Below are positions 58,175 to 64,000 of a stretch of 64,000 nucleotides of DNA, piece by piece (the first letter of the stretch is position 1; every line of letters starts with the position of its first letter). Made by a program: the position numbers and the translations under genes. This stretch comes from Opitutales bacterium. GTDB lineage: Bacteria > Verrucomicrobiota > Verrucomicrobiia > Opitutales > Oceanipulchritudinaceae. The notes below the pieces were generated by a model, which saw only the letters and a program-made list of their open reading frames with translations, did no database searches and was not told the DNA's origin. The stretch covers positions 186,001-250,000 of the forward strand of contig JAFGCZ010000012.1 of assembly GCA_016932335.1 (NCBI GenBank). The letters are read 5' to 3'.

Positions 58175-58770
58175 AAGCTTTCCGATTCTTACCCGCCATT
58201 CTCCTTGCGTCGCAATCATTGCTGGCAGCACCGTCCAATGTCGGCTCACAGACGATTATCGACAGCGTCTCCCTACAGATGAAGGGAATGGAGGACCGCA
58301 ATTACTTCACTTTCACCGATGATGTTCGCGTGAAGAACCAGAATCTGACGATGACCTGCGATTCGCTTGAAGTCATCAGCCTGCGCGGCGGCGATGAAAA
58401 TGCCACCGTAGGTCAAATCGGAGCCATCGAGAGTATTATTGCCGTCGGCAATGTGGTTATACAACAGGCGGACCGCGTTGCATATGCCGGTAAAGCCGAA
58501 GTTGATCCCAACACAGGATCCGTTATCCTTTCAGAAAATCCCCGGATTGTTGATTCTCAGGCCATTGTTTCTGGATGGAAAATTATCCTCAACAAAGGAG
58601 ATAAAATTGCCAAGGTGCTGCCGTCTCCTGCCGGAAGTCTTATTTCCACCCGTTCTACGGTGACCCTTTCCGGGGATGCGCTTCCAGATATGACGTATGA
58701 CAACACGCCGCCTCCGGCCCCTGATGAAGAGCCCGCACCTGTTCAGGATACACCGATTCCTACTGAATAA
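58171..58770 (+). CDS. lptA: LptA/OstA-type LPS transport periplasmic protein
   Basis: 199 aa. The start overlaps the preceding stop (ATGA). The signal peptide ends near LLAAPSN. The OstA-like beta-jellyroll (about 28-165) includes 'YFTFTDDVRVKNQNLTMTCDSLEVIS' and 'IIAVGNVVIQQADRVAYAGKAEVDPNTGSVILSENPRI', the standard LptA repeat. A proline- and acid-rich C-terminal tail of about 30 residues (PPPAPDEEPAPVQDTP) is not usual in E. coli LptA. It forms the periplasmic bridge carrying lipopolysaccharide to the outer membrane. It lies 9 bases before lptB. Confidence 0.87.
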   Translation: MKAFRFLPAILLASQSLLAAPSNVGSQTIIDSVSLQMKGMEDRNYFTFTDDVRVKNQNLTMTCDSLEVISLRGGDENATVGQIGAIESIIAVGNVVIQQADRVAYAGKAEVDPNTGSVILSENPRIVDSQAIVSGWKIILNKGDKIAKVLPSPAGSLISTRSTVTLSGDALPDMTYDNTPPPAPDEEPAPVQDTPIPTE

Positions 58771-58779
58771 TCCTACGCC

Positions 58780-59517
58780 ATGTCTGCTGATTCCCAAACT
58801 TGCATCCACACGAAAGGCCTCGTCAAAACCTACGGGAAAAAGACGGTCGTCAATGATGTCGATCTTACCGTTCGCTCCGGTGAAATTATCGGTTTGCTGG
58901 GGCCCAATGGTGCCGGAAAAACTACCAGTTTCTATATGATTGTGGGCCTGGTTCCGATGACGAAAGGGAAGGTTTTTTTGGATGATGAGGATATTTCCAA
59001 AACGCCTATGTACAAGCGTGCCCGCCTGGGGCTGGGCTACCTGCCGCAGGAACCTTCTATTTTCCGCCGATTAACTGTCAGGGATAATTTAAAGGCTGTG
59101 GCCGAAACCATGAAGCTGACCAAGGTTGAACGTAAGGAAAGTGTGGATTTCTTCCTCGAGGAATTGGGCCTTACCGGCATTGCCACGCAGCGTGCCTATA
59201 CCTTGAGCGGCGGCGAGCGGCGCCGTTTGGAGATTGCCCGTGCCTTGGTCACTCGCCCAAAATTTTTGTTGATGGATGAACCTTTCAGTGGAGTGGACCC
59301 CATCAGTGTGGCCGAAGTTCAGGAGATCGTTAAAGACCTGAAAACCAAAGGAATTGGTGTCCTCATTACCGACCACAATGTGCGAGAAACACTCCGCATC
59401 GTTGACCGAGCCTACCTTCTTCACCAAGGAAAAGTGCTTTGTGAGGGGGATAGCCAGGTGCTGATCAACGATCCCCAGAGCCGTAAATTCTACCTCGGCG
59501 AAAACTTTGATTTTTAA
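58780..59517 (+). CDS. lptB: LPS export ABC transporter ATPase LptB
   Basis: 245-aa cytoplasmic ATPase that powers LPS extraction from the inner membrane with LptFG. It has Walker A GPNGAGKTTS, 'GLGYLPQEPSIFRRLTVRDNL', the ABC signature LSGGERRRLEIARAL, Walker B 'FLLMDEPFSGVDPISV' and 'VLITDHNVRETLRIVDRAYLL'. This matches LptB along its whole length. It is co-transcribed with the two OstA-type genes and probably hprK (24 bases downstream). Confidence 0.96.
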   Translation: MSADSQTCIHTKGLVKTYGKKTVVNDVDLTVRSGEIIGLLGPNGAGKTTSFYMIVGLVPMTKGKVFLDDEDISKTPMYKRARLGLGYLPQEPSIFRRLTVRDNLKAVAETMKLTKVERKESVDFFLEELGLTGIATQRAYTLSGGERRRLEIARALVTRPKFLLMDEPFSGVDPISVAEVQEIVKDLKTKGIGVLITDHNVRETLRIVDRAYLLHQGKVLCEGDSQVLINDPQSRKFYLGENFDF

Positions 59518-59541
59518 TTAAACGCTTAACTTCTGCTTGCC

Positions 59542-60504
59542 ATGCCCCTAATTCCTAAGCCTAAAATTACGGAAAGTATTACTGTTCAGGACTTCTTTAA
59601 ACAAGGAGAAGAGCACTTGAAACTCACTCTTGTATCGGGTTCCGATGGAATGAAGAATCTGGTCAAAGACAAGAGTATCAATCGTCCGGCGCTGGCTTTG
59701 ACCGGGTATTATAAGAGCTTTGCTTTTAAGCGATTACAGGTGTTTGGAGCAGGAGAAATGGCTTACCTCAAAGACATCAAGGAAGACCATCAGTATAAGG
59801 TGCTTACGGAGATTGCCCGTAAACATGTGCCTTGTATGATCGTTTCCAGAAACTTGATTCCGACAAAGTCTATGTTTCAGGTGGCCGAGGAAAACCATAT
59901 CCCGCTGATTCGCACCTCCCTTACTTCCCGAGACTTTGTCAATACAGCGACCCTTCTTCTGGAGGATATGTTTGCCCCGCGTATTACCTTGCACGGTACA
60001 CTAATGGACGTTCGTGGTATCGGTGTGTTGATTCGCGGGGAAAGCGGAGTAGGGAAGAGCGAGTGTGCTCTGGCCCTCATCGAACGCGGTCACAATCTGG
60101 TGGCCGACGATATCGTATACATCAAGCTTATTGGTGAGCGCGAATTAGTCGGTAAGAGCTCTGATCTGAACCGCGGCTACATGGAATGCCGCGGTCTGGG
60201 GATCGTGAATATTGCGGAGCTGTTTGGTGTGCGTTCTGTTCGCCTTGAGAAGGTTATAAACCTGGTGATTACCTTTAAAGAGTGGAAGCAGGGGATGGAT
60301 GAGGAGCGGACGGGCCTTGAGGAAGAGTTCTTTGATACTCTGGGACAGAAGATTCCTCACATTCAGCTGCCGATTCGTCCCGGTCGAGATATGGCTCGTC
60401 TGGTCGAAGTTGCGGCAATGGTGCAGGCTATGAAGCGTATGGGTCATAATTCAGCCGAATCCTTCAATCAGCGGCTCATTGCCCATATGGATCAGGCTCA
60501 TTGA
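59542..60504 (+). CDS. hprK: HPr kinase/phosphorylase
   Basis: 320-aa bifunctional enzyme that phosphorylates a serine of HPr. The N-terminal domain (about 1-130) precedes the P-loop kinase domain with '[32 protein letters not shown]' and the HprK signature '[22 protein letters not shown]'. The C-terminal '[26 protein letters not shown]' is also family-typical. No PTS gene or HPr is visible here. Its position behind lptB mirrors the proteobacterial lptB...hprK neighbourhood, and a role in PTS-linked regulation is assumed. Confidence 0.95.
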   Translation: MPLIPKPKITESITVQDFFKQGEEHLKLTLVSGSDGMKNLVKDKSINRPALALTGYYKSFAFKRLQVFGAGEMAYLKDIKEDHQYKVLTEIARKHVPCMIVSRNLIPTKSMFQVAEENHIPLIRTSLTSRDFVNTATLLLEDMFAPRITLHGTLMDVRGIGVLIRGESGVGKSECALALIERGHNLVADDIVYIKLIGERELVGKSSDLNRGYMECRGLGIVNIAELFGVRSVRLEKVINLVITFKEWKQGMDEERTGLEEEFFDTLGQKIPHIQLPIRPGRDMARLVEVAAMVQAMKRMGHNSAESFNQRLIAHMDQAH

Positions 60505-61038
60505 TCACATAATTACGCATTATAGCCCATTAAGGATTGTTTTGGCCCGATTAGACGCGCTTATAGAAAATTTTCCTGCGCAGGATAAAAATCTAGATTT
60601 TTTTTTGAGAACAAAGTGTCCCATGTCCGAAAATCCTTCATTTTAAAGGGCTAGCCCATATGCCAATTTTGTAAATCGTTGAGACGATTCTGTAACCTTT
60701 TTGGGACTTTTTTTAATGTGAATAACTTGTGAGCAAGTTGGGCTTGAAAACTTTTCCCATCGGTGGATTACTGGTTCCCGTTGCCCCGAAAATCATTTTC
60801 TGACCAATTTGTTGTCTTATGTATTCTACTCCTGTTTAACTGTTTTTTGTAAAATTGTAAGTATTTGGATCTTAGTGTGTTGAGTCTTTTCCTTTGGAAA
60901 TTGAACCCTCCGTTGTTTTTGCCTTGATACCCGATCCAATTCGCGCTGTAGTAGTCTTCCGTTCTGCTGAGCGCTATCCGTCCCTGTTGTTTCTTTTGAA
61001 TACCGTCCTTGTGAACAATTTAGTTTTCTTCCGTCCCA
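60505..61038. other. 534-base spacer upstream of dnaA
   Basis: No ORF was recognised. DnaA-box-like sites are TGTGAATAA at 60717-60725, which on the reverse strand is TTATTCACA and fits the TTWTNCACA consensus, and TGTGAACAA at 61010-61018 with one mismatch. Also seen are the palindrome AAAAATCTAGATTTTT (60587-60602) in an AT-rich tract and a repeat AATCGT-TGAG-ACGATT near 60674-60689. It may hold the dnaA promoter, autoregulatory DnaA sites, or a replication origin. Only one box is convincing, so an origin is not claimed. Confidence 0.45.
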
Positions 61039-62469
61039 ATGTCTAACCTCTCCATAACAGATAATCTTTGGAATAGCGTCAAAGAAGCGTTGCGGGATTT
61101 ATTTCCTGGAGACATTTTTGAAACGTGGTTTTCAAACTTGGTGTGCGCCCGCTCCGGTGATGGTTATCTTGTTTTGCGTGCCCAGACCGATTTCGCTGCG
61201 ATCTGGATTGAGGATAATTATCTTGGGCTTATTCGCGAAAAGGCCAGCAGCATCAGCGGGCAGAATATTTCTGTTTCTCTGGAAACTTCTGCCTCTTCTG
61301 AGATGGAGGAAATTCAGCCTGTTGCGCAATCAGACCGTTTCACCGCTTCCGGTGTGAACTTGGGTGAGGATCGCAGGCGTGTAGATCATCTTTCCTCTAG
61401 GATTGATAATGTCAGAAAACCTGCTCCGGTTACGGCTCAGAAACTCAATCTTAACCCGAAGAATACCTTCGACAATTTCATTGTTGGGCCCAGTAACCAG
61501 CTTTCCCATGCCGCCAGCCTAGCTGTGGCCGAGGCTCCGGGGAAAGCTTACAACCCGCTCTTCCTCTACGGGGAAACGGGGTTGGGTAAAACTCACCTGA
61601 TGCATGCCATTGCTCACACGATTGTGAAGCAGAATACCGCGGCTAAGATTGTTTATGTATCCTGCGAGAAATTCACCAATGAATTTATGCGGGCGATTCG
61701 TGATAATACCTTGGATAAGTTCCGTAAGTTTTATCGTACGGTGGATGCGCTCCTTATTGATGACATCCAGTTCCTTGAAGGGAAAGAGCGCACTCAGGAT
61801 GAGTTCTTCCATACATTTAATGACCTTTTTGATTCACAGAAACAGCTTTGTCTGACCAGTGACCGTCCTGCCAGCGAAATTTCCCGTTTGGAAAGCCGTT
61901 TGGTCAGTCGTTTCCAGTGGGGTATGGTTACCGATATTCAGCCACCTGACTTGGAAACTCGTCTGGCCATTATCTCCAAGAAAGCTGCGGCTTTGAACTA
62001 TCGGATTTCGCCGGAAATTCTCCAATTCCTTGCTCAACGGATTACTCGCAATGTGCGCCGTATGGAGGGCGCCTTGATCAAGGTGGCTACTTATGCCTCA
62101 TTGATTAAGCAACCTCTAGATATGGATAAAGCCGAGCAGTTGGTGCAGGATATCCTGCAGGAGGAGGCGCAGAATCAGGTCACTATCGAGAAGATTCAGA
62201 AAAAGGTAGTAGAATACTATGATCTGCGTCTGGCCGATATGTCCAGCAAGCGCCGTCCCAATAATATCGCCTTCCCACGTCAGGTGGCCATGTACCTCTG
62301 TCGGATTCTAACGAACCATCCGCTCAAGGAGATCGGAGAGTCTTTTGGCGGGCGCGATCACGGAACGGTTATCCACGCCTGCAAAACGGTGGAAAACCTC
62401 ATGGAGCAGGATGCTACCGTAAAACGCAGTGTTCAGTTTATTACCAATCAACTTTCCAAGGCTCTCTAA
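61039..62469 (+). CDS. dnaA: Chromosomal replication initiator DnaA
   Basis: 476 aa. Domain I (about 1-85, 'LWNSVKEALRDLFPGDIFETWFSNL') loads helicase partners and domain II is a variable linker. Domain III is AAA+ with Walker A 'YGETGLGKTHLMHAI', Walker B 'ALLIDDIQFLEGKERTQ' and sensor 'LTSDRPASEI'. Domain IV binds DnaA boxes through 'SFGGRDHGTVIHACKTVENL'. The length is normal. Its TAA stop sits in the loop of a terminator-like hairpin, and an unknown small gene follows 35 bases later. Confidence 0.97.
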   Translation: MSNLSITDNLWNSVKEALRDLFPGDIFETWFSNLVCARSGDGYLVLRAQTDFAAIWIEDNYLGLIREKASSISGQNISVSLETSASSEMEEIQPVAQSDRFTASGVNLGEDRRRVDHLSSRIDNVRKPAPVTAQKLNLNPKNTFDNFIVGPSNQLSHAASLAVAEAPGKAYNPLFLYGETGLGKTHLMHAIAHTIVKQNTAAKIVYVSCEKFTNEFMRAIRDNTLDKFRKFYRTVDALLIDDIQFLEGKERTQDEFFHTFNDLFDSQKQLCLTSDRPASEISRLESRLVSRFQWGMVTDIQPPDLETRLAIISKKAAALNYRISPEILQFLAQRITRNVRRMEGALIKVATYASLIKQPLDMDKAEQLVQDILQEEAQNQVTIEKIQKKVVEYYDLRLADMSSKRRPNNIAFPRQVAMYLCRILTNHPLKEIGESFGGRDHGTVIHACKTVENLMEQDATVKRSVQFITNQLSKAL

Positions 62470-62485
62470 GAGAGCCTTTCTTTTA
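62458..62485 (+). terminator. Terminator-like hairpin with the dnaA stop codon as its loop
   Basis: AAGGCTCTC-TAA-GAGAGCCTT, then TCTTTT. The 9-bp perfect stem has the dnaA stop codon (62467-62469) as its 3-nt loop. Confidence 0.7.
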
Positions 62486-62504
62486 CCTTCCATTGAATTT
62501 TAGC

Positions 62505-62948
62505 ATGAAATTATCATCGGAGCAGCAACTCAAAATTAAGGAATGGATTGACGGTGGAGCCTCTCTGTCTGATGTCCAGAAGCAGCTCGATTCTGAGCTG
62601 GGGATTCGCATGACTTATATGGAAGTTCGTTTCCTTATCGATGATCTTAATATCGAGCTCCAAAAGCCTGTAATTCCTGAACCGAAGGAAGAGGATGAAG
62701 ATGATTCCGAGTTAATGCCCGAATCGGTTCAAGTGTCTCTGGATCGTATAACCCGTCCCGGAAGTGTTATCAGTGGTACGGTCACATTCAGCGACGGGGT
62801 GAATGCGGATTGGTCTCTTGATCAGATGGGACGCCTAGGCTTTGGTTGCAAAATCGAAGGCTATAGCCCTTCACAGGAAGATATGCAGGATTTCCAGTTG
62901 CAGCTGCGTGATCTGCTTTCCCGTAAGGGGATGACTGGAGGTCTTTGA
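62505..62948 (+). CDS. Small protein of unknown function next to dnaA
   Basis: 147 aa from the ATG at 62505; the ORF-track TTG adds three residues only. The N-terminal part (about 1-55, 'LSSEQQLKIKEWIDGGASLSDVQKQLDSELGIRMTYMEVRFLIDDLNIEL') is helical and looks like a degenerate helix-turn-helix. A very acidic linker (EPKEEDEDDSE) leads to a beta-rich half ('RPGSVISGTVTFSDGVNADWSLDQMGRLGF') and a final helix. I do not recognise the family. It has no signal peptide. Its position after dnaA may be meaningful, but no function is assigned. Confidence 0.75.
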   Translation: MKLSSEQQLKIKEWIDGGASLSDVQKQLDSELGIRMTYMEVRFLIDDLNIELQKPVIPEPKEEDEDDSELMPESVQVSLDRITRPGSVISGTVTFSDGVNADWSLDQMGRLGFGCKIEGYSPSQEDMQDFQLQLRDLLSRKGMTGGL

Positions 62949-62956
62949 GTTTGATT

Positions 62957-62984
62957 GTGTCCTGAATGAATCTTCAGGACACAA
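62957..62984. terminator. Hairpin between convergent genes, overlapping the feoB stop
   Basis: TGTGTCCTGAA-N6-TTCAGGACACA is a perfect 11-bp inverted repeat containing the feoB stop codon. On neither strand is it followed by a real T-run, so it is a weak or Rho-assisted terminator at best. Confidence 0.5.
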
Positions 62985-64000
62985 AAAGCATTCCAATTTG
63001 ATACGTGGCTACGGCACCTACCCATGCCAGTATGGTCATGTAGGTAAAGGAGAAAAGAGCCCATTTCCAGCCGATTTCCTGTGCAATTACACCGATGGTG
63101 GCGGCGCACTGCTGGCAAAGGGCAAAGAACACCAGAAGCCCCAGCACCATGGGGATTGTGAATATTGGGGTTCCCTTGCGCGGCCCTTCCTGCCAAACTT
63201 GTTTGGCCATGGCGTCTCTTAATCCATCTGATTTTTCGTCAACGTCTCCCAGTCGGTAAATAATCCCCATGGTCGATATGATCACTTCTCTGGCAGGAAA
63301 ACTGGAAACGATGCCCAGGGTTACTCGCCAATCATAGCCAGCTGGTTCGAAAATCGGCTGAAGAAATTTTCCGGTCTGCCCCAGATAGCTCTGTTCAATG
63401 TAGCGTGTTTCTGTTGTCAGCGTCAGTTTTTCGCGAAGGGCGGCTCCTTGTTCCGAGCCTTCATCGTCCAAGAGTGTTTCCAGTTCATTTACAGAAATTT
63501 GCTTTTGGGAGGCTTCTTCCTCAATAAATGAAGCTCTGGTTTCCTGCTCGATACTTTCAGGGCGCGGGAAGTAGAGTGTTGCCCAGATGAGAATGGTCAT
63601 GGCAAAGATGATTGTTCCGGCTGTTTTCAGGAAGTCCATTCCGCGCAGATACATGCGGTTGAATACATTTCCCAGCTTGGGTGCACGGTAGGGGGGAAGT
63701 TCTAATACAAAGGGGCTTGAGGCCGTTTTTAGGATAAACCGGGTCAGCACCCAGGAGATCGGAAAACTGAGGAGTAATCCAAGCAGGTGCATCGCAAAGA
63801 GAGTAAATCCAGCCCACCAAGCTCCATAACGAGGTTCGATAAACGCACCGATAAAAAGAATATAAACGGGGAGTCGGGCAGAGCAGCTGATCAGCGGGGA
63901 GATCAAAACGGTTGCTAATCTGGCTTTGGGATTTTCGATGGTCCTCGCGGCCATAATTCCGGGAATGGCGCAGGCATAGCTGGAGAGCATGGGAACAAAG
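62974..64000 (-). CDS. feoB: Ferrous iron transporter FeoB, C-terminal part (cut by window edge)
   Basis: Inner-membrane Fe(II) importer. The 342 or so visible residues are the C-terminal half. The frame is open past base 64000, so the ATG at 63990 in the ORF track is internal. The N-terminal G-protein domain lies outside the window. The gate blocks 'MLSSYACAIPGIMAARTIENPK' and 'ISPLISCSARLPVYILF' match FeoB, as does 'VTLGIVSSFPAREVIISTMG'. The periplasm-facing region includes an acidic insert ('EEEASQKQISVNELETLLDDEGSEQG'). The last segments end 'AGVAVATYQIGMLFVS'-like. Convergent with the unknown gene after dnaA. Confidence 0.93.
   Translation of the reverse strand, partial: FVPMLSSYACAIPGIMAARTIENPKARLATVLISPLISCSARLPVYILFIGAFIEPRYGAWWAGFTLFAMHLLGLLLSFPISWVLTRFILKTASSPFVLELPPYRAPKLGNVFNRMYLRGMDFLKTAGTIIFAMTILIWATLYFPRPESIEQETRASFIEEEASQKQISVNELETLLDDEGSEQGAALREKLTLTTETRYIEQSYLGQTGKFLQPIFEPAGYDWRVTLGIVSSFPAREVIISTMGIIYRLGDVDEKSDGLRDAMAKQVWQEGPRKGTPIFTIPMVLGLLVFFALCQQCAATIGVIAQEIGWKWALFSFTYMTILAWVGAVATYQIGMLFVS

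Noticed and set aside
60587-60602. AAAAATCTAGATTTTT palindrome as hprK terminator
   Set aside because: No GC pairs to speak of and no loop; described only as part of the dnaA upstream region.

Overview
The window looks like chromosomal DNA from a member of the Verrucomicrobiota (PVC superphylum), possibly the Opitutae/Puniceicoccales side. This is inferred from content only. The signs are a 52-residue 'small basic protein' of the PVC/Chlamydiae type (34280-34438), a double-length UvrA of the chlamydial kind (about 1842 aa), an outer-membrane lifestyle (TonB system, TonB-dependent receptor, Lpt genes, RND efflux) and HPr kinase next to dnaA. No rRNA, tRNA, tmRNA, CRISPR array, insertion sequence or prophage was seen. 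Genes are dense, many operons end in clear intrinsic terminators, and several stop or start codons are embedded in or abut those hairpins.

Region by region: (1) 1-5.4 kb: the 3' end of nuoN, a DUF1015 protein, a putative Na+/H+ antiporter and rimO. (2) 5.6-11 kb: a TonB2-type energising operon (DUF3450 protein, TtpC-like ExbB, ExbB, ExbD, TonB, TPR protein). (3) 11.3-24 kb: a TonB-dependent receptor, a secreted S9 prolyl-oligopeptidase-family protein, a small secreted protein and an oppA-oppA-oppB-oppC-oppD-oppF importer. With region 2 this reads as one peptide-scavenging module from outer membrane to cytoplasm. (4) 24-32.2 kb: an HDOD-GAF protein, then a TetR-controlled RND efflux operon with two overlapping palindromes just before the tetR start. 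(5) 32.2-34.4 kb: a MamK-like actin gene with an unrecognised partner, and the PVC small basic protein. (6) 34.7-43.9 kb: housekeeping genes (rpoZ, smpB, thrB, trmL, asnS, a YheT-like hydrolase, class I fumarase, an RpiR regulator, a B3/B4-domain protein) and one orphan flagellin-like gene. (7) 44-51.3 kb: a 607-aa conserved protein of unknown function divergent from glutamate dehydrogenase, a stand-alone receiver, a receiver-HDOD protein whose phospho-acceptor Asp is Glu, an SPFH/prohibitin protein and a Nudix hydrolase. (8) 51.3-64 kb: tandem UvrA, elbB, an lptC/lptA/lptB-like cluster with hprK, a 534-bp spacer with DnaA-box-like sites, dnaA, a small unknown protein, and the 3' part of feoB running off the right edge.

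The most unusual items are the MamK-like actin plus partner outside any visible magnetosome context, the unknown 607-aa protein beside gdh, the double palindromic operator at the efflux operon, and hairpins that end exactly at the start codons of smpB and the yheT-like gene. All family calls come from reading the translated sequences; no database search was run.
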